Notes: generated by a model not told the origin, from the letters alone. A stretch of DNA of 64,000 bases from Actinokineospora sp. NBRC 105648 (GCF_030269645.1 NZ_BSTR01000026.1:48465-112464); one strand, 5' to 3'; shown: positions 16,640 to 25,513, numbered from the stretch's first letter. Translations and numbers: made by a program.

Positions 16640-17110
16640 TCACCCGCTCTCGTCCGGCTCGCGCCGGGCCGTGTCCGCGCTGGGACCCAGTCGTTCGATC
16701 CGCCGGGCCTCGGTGACCATCACCAGCAGGGCGTCGAGCGTATCGTCCGAGAGCCCCTCGGCCCGCAGCGCGATCGATCGGACCTTCTGGTTGCGCAGCG
16801 CGGTCACCAGCTCCAGCTGGGCGTCGACGCGCGAGGTGACCACGTCGTCGAGGAAGTACTCCGGCGGGACGCCGAAGAACTCGGCCAGCGTGGCCAGCGT
16901 GTCCTGGGTGATGTTGCGCTTGCGGCCGCTGGCCAGCTCCCACAGGTAGGTCGCCGACATCGGCTTGCCGGTCTGCTCCCGGATCCGCGCGGCGAGCTTC
17001 GCGTAGCCGGGCCGGTCCGCGGGGTCGGGGTAGAGCCGGTCCCGCAGGTGGTTGATCTTCTCGGCCAGCACACCGTCGGCGACCTCGTGCTTGCGCTGCT
17101 CCGGGTCCAT
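16640..17110 (-). CDS. XRE-like DNA-binding protein, ImmA/IrrE partner
   Basis: A 156-residue protein. Residues about 30-80 form an XRE-like helix-turn-helix region (SATYLWELASGRKRNITQDT, then LAEFFGVPPEYFL). A helical tail (SDDTLDALLVMVTEARRIE) may be for dimerisation or peptidase recognition. The start MDPEQRKHE at 17110 is preferred over an in-frame start 33 codons upstream. A promoter-like pair lies at 17180-17209. It probably represses the XRE-ImmA-membrane protein-methyltransferase run. Confidence 0.82.
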   Translation of the reverse strand: MDPEQRKHEVADGVLAEKINHLRDRLYPDPADRPGYAKLAARIREQTGKPMSATYLWELASGRKRNITQDTLATLAEFFGVPPEYFLDDVVTSRVDAQLELVTALRNQKVRSIALRAEGLSDDTLDALLVMVTEARRIERLGPSADTARREPDESG

Positions 17111-17179
17111 CGCGGTGTTCCTCACCTCAGGCTCGGGCGGTGGCTCGTCCACTGCGGCGGACGCCTCGCGTCGCGACCC

Positions 17180-17209
17180 ATTGTGGATCACGCACCGGGC
17201 CGTTGACAA
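17180..17209 (-). promoter_or_regulatory. Predicted promoter of the XRE gene
   Basis: On the minus strand TTGTCA (17204-17209) and CACAAT (17180-17185) are 18 bp apart, about 70 bp before the XRE start. The -35 box overlaps that of a plus-strand promoter. Confidence 0.4.
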
Positions 17210-17233
17210 ACCTCGGCACCGGTGGCCTATTGT
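17203..17233 (+). promoter_or_regulatory. Predicted plus-strand promoter with consensus TTGACA
   Basis: TTGACA (17203-17208) and TATTGT (17228-17233), spacer 19 bp. It reads into a region with no plus-strand gene but with several hairpins, so it may drive a non-coding RNA. Confidence 0.45.
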
Positions 17234-17239
17234 CGGGGA

Positions 17240-17441
17240 AGACCCATCCGCTCAAGCGGACGGTTGCTGCGGCCCCGGGGGGTTCTCAGCAGCCGGCATG
17301 CCCCCGCGTCGTGCGGATCGGGTCCAAGCCCGCTATCGTCTGCTTGGCGCGCGCCCTCCAGCGACCCCCAGGCTGTCGAGGGCGCCGCCTTTTCTCTCCA
17401 GTGCGCACACCGCCCCCCGATCACCTGATCGGGGGGCGGTG
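17240..17441 (+). ncRNA. Candidate structured non-coding RNA
   Basis: About 200 nt downstream of the plus-strand promoter. Visible helices: CCGCTCAAGCGG (17248-17259); GGTTGCTG with CAGCAGCC (17262-17269 / 17287-17294); a 12-bp helix GCGCCCTCCAGC with GCTG and GAGGGCGC (17351-17362 / 17372-17385, with a TC bulge) closing a C-rich loop; and the terminator hairpin. I do not recognise it as a known RNA family. It could also be only a run of intergenic hairpins. Confidence 0.35.
17408..17441. terminator. Terminator for the protease gene (and candidate RNA)
   Basis: A perfect 16-bp stem (17408-17423 with 17426-17441) with a 2-nt CC centre lies 64 bp past the end of the minus-strand protease gene and at the 3' end of the candidate plus-strand RNA. 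Confidence 0.7.
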
Positions 17442-17504
17442 CTGTGCGGCTGTGCGGTTGTCCGTGCTGTGGTTGCCCGTGCGGGCCCGCTACCGGTACC
17501 GGTG

Positions 17505-18689
17505 TCAGTTGCCGACGTAGAGCAGGTTGTTCGCGCTGCCCTTCGGGTCGGTCACCTTGTTCTTGGTCGCCTTGGCCACCAGCGCGTCGCGCACCTGGGC
17601 CGGGGTGCCCGAGGCGCTGGACAGGTACAGCGCCGCGCCGCCGACCACGTGCGGGGTGGCCATCGACGTGCCGCTGATGGTCTTGATCGCGGTGTCGCTG
17701 TCCTTCCACGCCGAGGTGATGTCCTGGCCCGGTGCCCAGATGTCCAGGACGGCGCCGTAGTTGGAGAAGCTGGCCCGCGCGTCGGTCTTGGTGGTGGCGC
17801 CGACCGTGATGGCCTCCTTCACCCGGGCGGGGGAGGTGCTACCCGCGTCGGTGTTGGAGTTGCCCGCCGCGACACCGTAGGTGACACCGGCGGCGATCGA
17901 GTTGCGCACCGCGGTGTCCACCGAGGTGTTCGCGCCGCCGCCGAGGCTCAGGTTCGCCACGGCCTTCTTGCCGCGGGCGTCGTTGGTCACCCAGTCGACG
18001 CCCTTGACCACACCGGCCAGCGTGCCGCTGCCGTTGTTGTCCAGCACCCGGACCGCGACGATGCTGACCTTCTTGGCCACGCCGTACTTGGTGCCGCCGA
18101 TGGTGCCCGAGACGTGCGTGCCGTGGCCGTTGCCGTCCTGGGCGACGCTGTCGTTGTCGATGAAGTCGTAGCCGTTGCGCGCCCGGCCGCCGAACTCCGA
18201 GTGCGAGATCCGCACCCCGGTGTCGATCACGTACGCGGTGACCCCGGCGCCCTCGTTGGGGTAGGTGTAGGAGTTGTCCAGCGGCAGGTTGCGCTGGTCG
18301 ATCCGGTCGAGCCCCCACGACGGCGGGTTCGGCTGGGTGCCCTCCACCCGCACGACCTGGTCCTGCTGGACGTAGGCGACCGACGGGTCCGCGGCGACCC
18401 GGCGGGCCTGCCGCTCGGTCAGCCTCGCGGCGTACCCGTTGAGCGCGGCGGAGTAGGTGTAGGTGACGGTCCCCTCGAACCGGGCGGCGTGCTCGGCGGC
18501 GGCCGCGTGCACGGCCCCGTCCTTGAACACCACCAGGTAGGAGCCCGACACGGCCTGCCCGGTCGCGGCGAGGACGGTGCCCTCGGCGGCCTGGGCGGTG
18601 GTGCCGAGCCCGAGCGCGGTGGCCAACGAGGCGACGACTGCGGTGGCCCCGAGCAGGGTACGGCCGGTGCGCGGCGCGTTCTTCGACAT
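17505..18689 (-). CDS. Secreted subtilisin-like serine protease (S8)
   Basis: A 394-residue secreted protease. Residues 1-34 are a signal peptide (basic start, hydrophobic core, TTAQA cleavage site). Residues about 45-115 are an inhibitor I9 propeptide (SYLVVFKDG...). The catalytic domain carries the triad in VIDTG (Asp), GHGTHV (His) and GTSMATPH (Ser), with the oxyanion Asn in AAGNSN. This is the proteinase K / aqualysin-like form. It should be exported, cleave its propeptide and degrade extracellular protein. It is monocistronic, with its own terminator at 17408-17441. Confidence 0.96.
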   Translation of the reverse strand: MSKNAPRTGRTLLGATAVVASLATALGLGTTAQAAEGTVLAATGQAVSGSYLVVFKDGAVHAAAAEHAARFEGTVTYTYSAALNGYAARLTERQARRVAADPSVAYVQQDQVVRVEGTQPNPPSWGLDRIDQRNLPLDNSYTYPNEGAGVTAYVIDTGVRISHSEFGGRARNGYDFIDNDSVAQDGNGHGTHVSGTIGGTKYGVAKKVSIVAVRVLDNNGSGTLAGVVKGVDWVTNDARGKKAVANLSLGGGANTSVDTAVRNSIAAGVTYGVAAGNSNTDAGSTSPARVKEAITVGATTKTDARASFSNYGAVLDIWAPGQDITSAWKDSDTAIKTISGTSMATPHVVGGAALYLSSASGTPAQVRDALVAKATKNKVTDPKGSANNLLYVGN

Positions 18690-18989
18690 GCGTGCCCTTT
18701 CTCTGGTGTGGGCGGGGGCGGTGCCTGGATGCCCGTCGCCCTGCGTATCGACGTTAGGGGCTGAAGATCATGTCGACACCCGGGTGATTTTCCCGATTGC
18801 CACCCGGTGTTCCGCACAGCTGCCTTGTCCAGGCAAGATGTCCGTTTCGTTGCGGGAAAGTGGTTCCCGGGACACCGAATACCGGACCGCGGTACGGAAT
18901 CCCCTTCTCCGAGTGGACACTGGTGGGTAGGATTCCCGCGCACGCAAGGCATTGGTGGATGTTCCTTTCAGTCGCGCGATACTGGGCCC
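18690..18989. other. Divergent promoter region of the protease and hypothetical genes
   Basis: 300 bp with somewhat lower GC than the flanking genes. No operator with convincing symmetry and no small gene were seen. Several frames cross it but lack a coding pattern. Confidence 0.5.
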
Positions 18990-19601
18990 GTGAGTGAACT
19001 CGACCGGGCCACCGCGCGACTGCTGGAGGTGTTCCCCGGCCCATTGCCCGCCGAAGTGGACGGCTGCCCGTGCTGCGTCAGCGCGGAAGACCGCGCGGGG
19101 TTGGCGGCCGGGAGCCCGGCCGCGCTGGACCGCTTCGCGCACAAGGCGATGACGACCTGGGGTGGCGTGGACGACTTCCGCGCCTACCTGCCCGAGTTGG
19201 CGGTGGCGGCGGACCTGGACTCACTGCTGGCCAAGCTCTCCTACGCGCGGTGGACCCGGTGGGCCGCGGTGGAACGCGACGCGGTGCGGGACTTCCTGTT
19301 GGCCCGTGGGCGATCGGGTCCCGTGTCGGACCTGGACGACCTGGCCCGGTTCGGCCTCGAGGCGGCCTCGCTGCTGGACCACCTGCGGGCCGATCCCACG
19401 GACCAGGCGCTGCGGCGGATCGCCGAGGTGGTCACGCGGGTGCTGTCCGCCCGGCAACGCGACCCGGGCGTGGTGGCCTGGCTGCTCGACCCGCGCACGG
19501 CGGCGGCCCTGGAGGACGGCTTCTTCCGCGCGGACGCCGAAACGGCCGCCGTGCTGTCGGCGGCCGTGGACGAGCTGGAGTTGTTGCGGAGCACGACCTA
19601 G
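18990..19601 (+). CDS. Hypothetical protein with CPCC motif
   Basis: A 203-residue soluble, helical protein that starts at GTG 18990. Near the N-terminus it has CPCC (GCPCCVSAED) and then a helix with RFAHKAMTTWG. The rest is leucine-rich helices with no recognised catalytic pattern. I do not recognise the family. Its stop codon TAG (19599-19601) lies inside the CTAG that borders a decayed IS element, so the original C-terminus may have been changed by that insertion, although a target duplication would have restored the same bases. Confidence 0.7.
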   Translation: MSELDRATARLLEVFPGPLPAEVDGCPCCVSAEDRAGLAAGSPAALDRFAHKAMTTWGGVDDFRAYLPELAVAADLDSLLAKLSYARWTRWAAVERDAVRDFLLARGRSGPVSDLDDLARFGLEAASLLDHLRADPTDQALRRIAEVVTRVLSARQRDPGVVAWLLDPRTAAALEDGFFRADAETAAVLSAAVDELELLRSTT

Positions 19602-20193
19602 GGCCTGTCCTCAAAGCTGGTGTGGGTGATCTGCTGTGTTCCGCGCCATCTGTTCCTAACTGCGCCTACGGCACATCCCGGCGACTATTCCCGAACGCCG
19701 GGACCAACAAGCCAACCGGCTGCGCCGCGGTCGATTCCAGCATCGTGCGGGCGCATCGGCACGCCGCCGGCGCTCGCCGTGCCCCGGCGCCCCACACAGG
19801 GGGCGAGCGAATCCCGCGGCGGGCAGAGCGAGCCATCTGATCATGCCATCGGCCGGTCCCGTGGCGGAGTCACTACCAAGATCCACCTCGCCTGCGACGG
19901 CCACGGACGGCCGCTGTCGATCGTGCTGACCTACCTGCGCCGAGGGCACATCCCGGCGACGATTCCCGAACGCCGGGACCGGCAAGCCAACCGGCTGCGC
20001 CGCGGCCGGGCCGGTGGCCGCCCACCGGCCTTCGACCGTGTCGCCCACCGGCGCCGCGATATCGTCGAACGCTGCTTCAACCGCCTCAAGCAGTTCCGCG
20101 CCATCGCCACCCGCTTCGCCAAGACCCCCACCTCCTACCGAGGACTGATCGACCTGGCCACCCTGCTTCTCCGGCTTTGAAGACACGACCTAG
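19598..20193 (+). mobile_element. Decayed IS5-type insertion sequence
   Basis: CTAG (19598-19601) and CTAG (20190-20193) border the element and look like a target-site duplication. Just inside are imperfect terminal inverted repeats: GGCCTGTCCTCAAAG on the left and the complement of GTCGTGTCTTCAAAG on the right, 12 of 15 matching. The element is under 600 bp, whereas intact IS5-type elements of this sort are about 850 bp. It holds fragments of the transposase only. Confidence 0.75.
19666..20180 (+). pseudogene. IS5 family transposase remnant
   Basis: Recognisable pieces: SIVRAHRHAAGARR in one frame near 19735-19780; DHAIGRSRGGVTTKIHLACD in another frame near 19840; then, after a deletion of the catalytic middle part, the C-terminal segment with GRPPAFDRVAHRRRDIVERC and FNRLKQFRAIATRF near 20010-20120. 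The N-terminal half lacks its normal sequence. A stretch of about 70 bp coding ARRGHIPATIPERRD-like residues is present twice (near 19668-19735 and 19942-20005), so the remnant was also rearranged. It is not functional. Confidence 0.8.
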
Positions 20194-20232
20194 CGGGCGG
20201 CGATGGCCCGTCGACCACCGCCGCCCGCGGGC

Positions 20233-21453
20233 TCAGCGCAGCAAGTGGTCGAACGCGGCGATGTCGTGCCGGGCCACCGCGCGGCCGACGCGCACGCCCA
20301 CCTCGTCGGCGGTGCGGGTGTGGATACCCGACCACACGCGGGCGTTGACGTTGTCCCGGGTGAGCTCGCCCCACGCACCGTACTGGAAGGTCAGGCCCGG
20401 GGCCGTCGGGCTGGTGAGGGCGAACGCCGCGCGCGGGCGCGGGCCCGCCGCGTCGGTCAGCACCTGCTCGGCGAAGCCCGCGTAGGTGGCGTGACCGCTG
20501 GGGTAGTCCGGGTGCGCGGGGGTGACGTGCAGCGGCGTCCACGACGGGTCGGGATCGACCGCGCCGGTGCGGATAGCGGTGACCGGGCGCCAGGCAACGT
20601 AGGCGTACTTGGCGTCCGAGGTGGCTATCTGGGTGTCCACCGCGACCACGTTGAACACCGCGACGAACCGCACGCGCTCGGCCAACGGCGCCCGCGACTC
20701 GGCGAGGGCGGCGCGGACCGGTGTCACGTACGCGGGCTGCGATCCCTGGTACCAGAAGGAAGCCACGTCGGTCTGGGACTGGGTGCGCACGGTGCTGGTG
20801 GCCGAGCCGTACGCGCGGACCTCGGCCAGATCGCGCAGCGCGACCGCGGAGCCCACCGCGGGCGGCGGTCCGGGGCGGAACTGGTCGGCCCGGCGCAGCA
20901 GGAACGGCCGCGCCGCCCGGTTGCCCGCCTGGATCCCGGGGGAGTAGGCGGGCGGGGTCGGCTGCCACACCCCGGGCGCGGGCGCGGGGGTGGGGAACGG
21001 CGCGTTGACCGATGCCGGGTCGAGCCCGTCGTTCGCCCGCTCGGCGACCGCGGCCTCGGCTCGGGCCCGGCCCTCGGCCAGACCGCGGGACTTGGCCTGG
21101 CCGTCGGGCACGCGCGCCAACGTGGTCGCCAGCGCCGAGTCCAGTTCGGCGGTCTGCGCGGGGACCAGGCGCACCAGCGCGTCGTGCACGGCCGCGGCCA
21201 CCGCCGCGTCGCTGAACGCGCCCCTCGGCGCGTGCCGCACCGCACGGGTCGCCGCGAGCCAGCTGATGGCCCAGGTGCGGTTGTTGGTGATCTGGGTCGG
21301 CGCGCCCGCCGCGGCCAACGTCCGCGCGGTGACGTCGTACCACTCCAGCGCGACGTCGACCTGACGCGCGCTCGCGGGAACCTCCTGCACGGCCACGGCC
21401 GCCGCGGCGACGGTCACGACCGCCGCGATCCGGCTGACTGTCCGATGTCGCAT
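20233..21453 (-). CDS. Vanadium-dependent haloperoxidase / PAP2-like secreted enzyme
   Basis: A 406-residue protein with an N-terminal signal peptide (about residues 1-30, hydrophobic core then ASA). The C-terminal half carries the phosphatase/haloperoxidase motifs KYAYVAWRP, HPDYPSGHATYAG and SGIHTRTADE, which bind vanadate or phosphate. Such proteins either oxidise halides with hydrogen peroxide or act as acid phosphatases; the fold alone does not decide. It stands alone between the IS remnant and the SulP gene, 145 bp from the latter's end. Confidence 0.83.
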   Translation of the reverse strand: MRHRTVSRIAAVVTVAAAAVAVQEVPASARQVDVALEWYDVTARTLAAAGAPTQITNNRTWAISWLAATRAVRHAPRGAFSDAAVAAAVHDALVRLVPAQTAELDSALATTLARVPDGQAKSRGLAEGRARAEAAVAERANDGLDPASVNAPFPTPAPAPGVWQPTPPAYSPGIQAGNRAARPFLLRRADQFRPGPPPAVGSAVALRDLAEVRAYGSATSTVRTQSQTDVASFWYQGSQPAYVTPVRAALAESRAPLAERVRFVAVFNVVAVDTQIATSDAKYAYVAWRPVTAIRTGAVDPDPSWTPLHVTPAHPDYPSGHATYAGFAEQVLTDAAGPRPRAAFALTSPTAPGLTFQYGAWGELTRDNVNARVWSGIHTRTADEVGVRVGRAVARHDIAAFDHLLR

Positions 21454-21598
21454 GGGAACTCCGATGCTCGGTGAAAGATCACCGATAGGGACTCACGGCA
21501 CCGCCCACCCTGTCCACCGGGTCCACGGACTGGGTGCCGCTGCGCTCCGGCGCGCGGCACTGGTATCGCAGGGGATGGCCCAGTTCGCGCTGTTGCTA

Positions 21599-23260
21599 TC
21601 AGATCTGCTCAGCGCGCGACCGGTAGGCACCCACGGCGGTGGGCAACGTCGCGTAGATCCGTTCGGCGCCCAGCCGCTCCGCGAACCCGGCCGCCACCAA
21701 CACATCCCGCAGTTCCTGCTTCACCCGCGCCATCGCCACCACGATCCCCCGTCCGGTCAGCTCCGCGCGCAGGTCCTCCAACGCGTCCACCGCGGTGATG
21801 TCGATCTCCGTGTTGGCCTCGGCGTTCAGCACGAACCACTCGACCGGCCACGGCGCCTCGTCGACCGCGCGCAACGCCCGCGTGCGGAAGTCCTCGGCGT
21901 TGGCGAAGAACAGCGGCGCGTCGTAGCGGTACACCAGCAGCCCGGGTTCCAGGACCGCGCCGGGGTGGTCGTCGACATCGTGCATCCCGGCGATGCCGGG
22001 CACGGTCCCCAGCACGCCGTCGTGCGGGTGCGCCACCCGCCGCAGCAAGTCCAGGATGGACAGTCCGATCGCGACCAGCACGCCGTAGAGCACGTCCAGC
22101 ACGACCACCGCCGCGGTCGTGCTCAGCGCCAGCACCAGCTCGCTGCGCCGGAAACCGGCCAACCGCCGGAACTGCGCCAGGTCCACCAAGCGCAGTGCCG
22201 CGTAGACGACCAGCGCCCCCAGCGCCGCCGTCGGGAACACCGCGAGCACCGGCCTGCCGAACAGCAGCGCCACCAGTACCGTGGCCAGCGCCACCAGTGA
22301 GTACGCCTGCGACCGGCTGCCCATCGCGTCGCCGATCACGGTCCGGCTCCCGCTGCTGCTCACCGGGAAACCGCCGGTCAGGCCGGTCGCGGTGTTCACC
22401 GCGCCGAGGGCCAGCAGCTCGCGGTTCGCGTTCACCCGGTAGCCGTTGCGGGCGCCGAACGAGCGGGCCGTGAGCATGTTGTCCGAGTAGCCCACGATCG
22501 CCACTCCGACCGCGGGCAGCACCAGGTCGACGAGGTCGGCGAGTCGCACGTCCGGCACGCCGACCGAGGGCAGGCCCGCCGGGATCTCCCCGACCACCAC
22601 GATCCCGTGCTGCCGCAACGAGAACACCGCGGTGACCGTCGTGGCGAGCAGGACGGCGAGCAGCGGCACCGGAGCCTTGGGGAGCAGCCTGCTCAGCACC
22701 AGTAGGAACGCCAGCGTGCCCGTCGCCAGCAGCAGGGTTGGCGCGTGGACCGAGCCGATGCCGCTGACGAACGACCGGAGGTCCGCGAGGGTGGAGTCGC
22801 CGCGCACGCGCACGCCGGTGACCTTGCCCAGCTGGCTCACGATCATGATCAGCGCGACGCCCGCGAGGTAGCCGGTCAGCACCGGTTTGGACAGCAGCTC
22901 GGCCAGGAACCCGAGGCGCGCCAGGCGGCCCAGCAGGCACAGCAGCCCGACCAGCAGGGCGAGGGCGGCGGCCAGCGCGGCGTAGCGGCCCGCGTTCCCG
23001 GCGGCCAGCGGGGCGACCACGATCATGGTCATCAGCGCCGTGGTCGACTCCGGCCCCACCGACAGCTGCGGCGAGGACCCGACCAGGGCGTACACCAGCA
23101 GCGCCACCACGATCGTCCACAGCCCGGCCACCGCGGGCAGGCCGGCGACCTCGGCGTAGGCCATGACCTGCGGGATCAGGTACGCCGCCACCGTGACACC
23201 GGCGAGCACGTCCGCGCGCACCGGCCCGCGCAGCCCCGTGGGCACCCATCGACCGCTCAT
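21599..23260 (-). CDS. SulP family anion transporter with STAS domain
   Basis: A 553-residue transporter. It begins with MSGRWVPTGLRGPVRADV and the first conserved SulP helix (AYLIPQVMAYAEVAGLPAV), followed by about a dozen hydrophobic helices. The last 130 residues form a cytoplasmic STAS domain (VYRYDAPLFFANAEDFRTRA, then VLNAEANTEIDITAVDAL). SulP proteins move sulfate, bicarbonate or dicarboxylates; the anion is not predictable. The start at 23260 removes a 28-residue in-frame extension that would overlap the divergent promoter region. Confidence 0.92.
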   Translation of the reverse strand: MSGRWVPTGLRGPVRADVLAGVTVAAYLIPQVMAYAEVAGLPAVAGLWTIVVALLVYALVGSSPQLSVGPESTTALMTMIVVAPLAAGNAGRYAALAAALALLVGLLCLLGRLARLGFLAELLSKPVLTGYLAGVALIMIVSQLGKVTGVRVRGDSTLADLRSFVSGIGSVHAPTLLLATGTLAFLLVLSRLLPKAPVPLLAVLLATTVTAVFSLRQHGIVVVGEIPAGLPSVGVPDVRLADLVDLVLPAVGVAIVGYSDNMLTARSFGARNGYRVNANRELLALGAVNTATGLTGGFPVSSSGSRTVIGDAMGSRSQAYSLVALATVLVALLFGRPVLAVFPTAALGALVVYAALRLVDLAQFRRLAGFRRSELVLALSTTAAVVVLDVLYGVLVAIGLSILDLLRRVAHPHDGVLGTVPGIAGMHDVDDHPGAVLEPGLLVYRYDAPLFFANAEDFRTRALRAVDEAPWPVEWFVLNAEANTEIDITAVDALEDLRAELTGRGIVVAMARVKQELRDVLVAAGFAERLGAERIYATLPTAVGAYRSRAEQI

Positions 23261-23384
23261 GGGGCGTGAGCGTAAGCGGTTCTCGGACAGCCCACCGCAG
23301 ACCGCCCACGGTATGCCGCACCCCCGCTCCAAGATGTAGTACACATGCTATATCTGGTGGTGAGACCTGAGGGGGAGGTGGACG

Positions 23385-24320
23385 GTGGTCAGCAACGACA
23401 CGGTCGTGGTGGACGTCGACGGTCTGCGGATGCGGTACGGCACCCACGACGTCCTGCACGAGGTGAACTTCCAGGCCAGACAGGGGGAGGTGCTGGTCCT
23501 GCTCGGGCCCAACGGCGCGGGCAAGACCACCACCATCGAGATCCTGGAGGGCTTCCGGATGCGCTCGGCGGGCCGGGTCGAGGTGCTCGGCGCCGACCCG
23601 GCCACCGGCGACGAGCGGTGGCGGGCGCGGCTGGGGGTGGTGCTGCAGTCCTGGCGTGACCACGGCAAGTGGCGCGTGCGGGAGCTGCTGGCCCACCTCG
23701 GCTCGTACTACAGCTGCTACTCGACCGAGGGCATCCAGCGGCCGTGGGACGCCGACGAGCTGGTCGGCCTGGTCGGGCTCACCCCGCACGCGGACAAGAA
23801 GATCAAGACGCTGTCCGGCGGCCAGCGGCGCAGGCTGGACGTGGCCATCGGCATCGTCGGGCGGCCCGAGCTGCTCGTCCTGGACGAGCCGACCGCCGGG
23901 TTCGACCCGCAGGCCCGGCGCGAGTTCCACGACCTGCTGCACCGGCTCGCCGACGACCACGCCACCACGATCCTGCTGACCACCCACGACCTCGACGAGG
24001 CCGAGAAGCTGGCCGACCGGATCATCATCCTGGCGGGCGGCCGGATCATCGCCGACGGCTCGGCCGACGAGCTGTCCCGGCGGATCGCGGGCGAGTCCGA
24101 GGTGCGCTGGAGCGTGGCCGGGCAGCACTTCGTGCACCTGACCGCCGAGTCCACCCGCTTCGTGCACGAGCTGTTCACCGAGCACGGCGCGGCCATCGCG
24201 GACCTGGAGGTCCGCCGGGCGTCGCTGGAGGACACCTACATGACCCTGGTGCGCCAGGCCGAGTCCGGCCAGGACGAGGCGGCCCAGGCCGCCGCGCGCA
24301 AGCTGGAGGCGGTGGCGTGA
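23385..24320 (+). CDS. ABC transporter ATP-binding protein
   Basis: A 311-residue ATPase with Walker A GPNGAGKT near residue 42, signature LSGGQRRR, Walker B LLVLDEPTAGFDP and the H-loop in LTTHD. A C-terminal extension of about 80 residues resembles DrrA/CcmA-type drug exporters. GTG 23385 follows a GGGGGAGG ribosome site by about 8 bp. The gene overlaps the permease start by 1 bp (TGATG), giving a two-component exporter followed by a small XRE regulator. Confidence 0.93.
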   Translation: MVSNDTVVVDVDGLRMRYGTHDVLHEVNFQARQGEVLVLLGPNGAGKTTTIEILEGFRMRSAGRVEVLGADPATGDERWRARLGVVLQSWRDHGKWRVRELLAHLGSYYSCYSTEGIQRPWDADELVGLVGLTPHADKKIKTLSGGQRRRLDVAIGIVGRPELLVLDEPTAGFDPQARREFHDLLHRLADDHATTILLTTHDLDEAEKLADRIIILAGGRIIADGSADELSRRIAGESEVRWSVAGQHFVHLTAESTRFVHELFTEHGAAIADLEVRRASLEDTYMTLVRQAESGQDEAAQAAARKLEAVA

Positions 24321-25174
24321 TGGCCAACCCGACGATGGTGGCAGCCCGCGCGGGCTGGACCCGGGGCGTGATCGAGCTGCGGCAGACCTTCACCAACGGG
24401 CAGGACCTCTTCGGCCAGCTGTTCTGGCCCGCCGCGATGCTGGTGACCATGTACTTCATGCGCGACGCCGAGCTCGGGTCCAGCGGCCTGATGCTCGGCA
24501 CCGTCGTGCTGCCCAGCATCCTGGGCATGAACGTCGCGTTCAACGGACTGCTGGGCATGAGCCAGCTGCTGGCCGTGGAACGCGAGGACGGCACCCTGCT
24601 GCGCGCCAAGGCCACCCCGAACGGGATGCTCGGCTACCTTATCGGCAAGATCGTGACCGTCTCCGGCGGCCTGATCGCGGGCCTGCTCATCGTGCTGCTC
24701 CCCGGCTCGCTGATCGTCGACGGCCTGGACGCCGGCAGCCCGGCCTCCTGGGCGATCCTGCTCGCGGTGGTGGTCCTGGGCCTGGTGGCCACCCTCCCGA
24801 TCGGCGCCATCCTGGGTGCCGTGGTGGCCAGCCCGCGCAGCCTCGGCCTCATCACCCTGCCGATCGTGGGCCTGGTCGCGATCTCCGGCATCTTCTACCC
24901 GATCACCGGCATGCCCGACTGGCTGCAGTGGGTCGGCCAGGTCTTCCCGATCTACTGGCTGGGCCTGGGCATGCGCTCGGCCCTGCTGCCCGACGGCGCG
25001 GTCGTGGTCGAACTGGGCCAGTCCTGGCGCCACCTGGAGACCTTCGGCGTCCTGGGCGCCTGGGCCGTCCTCGGCCTGCTCCTGGCCCCGGCCGTGCTGC
25101 GCCGGATGGCCCGCCGCGAGTCCGGCTCCAGCGTCGCCGAACGCCGCGAGAAGGCGATGCAGCGTGTCGGGTGA
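24320..25174 (+). CDS. ABC-2 type permease
   Basis: A 284-residue permease with six hydrophobic segments, among them SILGMNVAFNGLLGMSQLLA and LITLPIVGLVAISGIFYPIT, the latter typical of the ABC-2/DrrB group. The C-terminal tail is basic and cytoplasmic. It pairs with the ATPase just upstream to form an exporter, probably for a drug or lipid-like substrate. Confidence 0.9.
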   Translation: MANPTMVAARAGWTRGVIELRQTFTNGQDLFGQLFWPAAMLVTMYFMRDAELGSSGLMLGTVVLPSILGMNVAFNGLLGMSQLLAVEREDGTLLRAKATPNGMLGYLIGKIVTVSGGLIAGLLIVLLPGSLIVDGLDAGSPASWAILLAVVVLGLVATLPIGAILGAVVASPRSLGLITLPIVGLVAISGIFYPITGMPDWLQWVGQVFPIYWLGLGMRSALLPDGAVVVELGQSWRHLETFGVLGAWAVLGLLLAPAVLRRMARRESGSSVAERREKAMQRVG

Positions 25175-25406
25175 GACGATCCACAACCGGATCGCCATGC
25201 TCCGCGCCGAACGCGGCATCTCCCGCCGAGACCTGGCCGACGCCCTGGGCGTCCACTACCAAACCATCGGCTACCTGGAACGCGGCGAATACAGTCCCAG
25301 CCTCCACCTGGCCCTGCGGATCGCGGAGTACTTCGAGGTGACCGTCGAGGTCATCTTCTCCACCACTCCCTTTCCCCGCCTGGGCGCCCCCGAACGCACT
25401 GCGTAG
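25164..25406 (+). CDS. Small XRE family regulator
   Basis: An 80-residue protein that is almost only a helix-turn-helix: IAMLRAERGISRRDLADALG, then VHYQTIGYLERGEYSPSLHL and IAEYFEVTVEVIF. This is the short YozG/XRE form often found at the end of ABC exporter operons. GTG 25164 overlaps the permease gene by 11 bp. It probably controls its own operon. Confidence 0.9.
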   Translation: MSGETIHNRIAMLRAERGISRRDLADALGVHYQTIGYLERGEYSPSLHLALRIAEYFEVTVEVIFSTTPFPRLGAPERTA

Positions 25407-25513
25407 AGACGCCCCCAGCCGCCAGCACCAGCCCAGGCCCAATCACCTCAAGCCCACGCCTCACAACCACCCTCCACCAACCACTGTCCACATTCAACAC
25501 AATCTCTTCCCCC

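Larger units (their letters stand above)
17111..17504. other. Intergenic region with back-to-back promoters, a candidate RNA and a terminator
   Basis: 394 bp between two minus-strand genes. It holds a predicted minus promoter for the XRE gene, an overlapping plus promoter with a perfect TTGACA box, a structured stretch (17240-17441) without a credible protein frame, and a strong hairpin at 17408-17441. Confidence 0.5.

Noticed and set aside
17240..17520. A plus-strand protein of about 126 residues starting at 17140
   Set aside because: The product has no recognisable pattern and crosses a strong terminator; a structured RNA or plain intergenic DNA is more likely.
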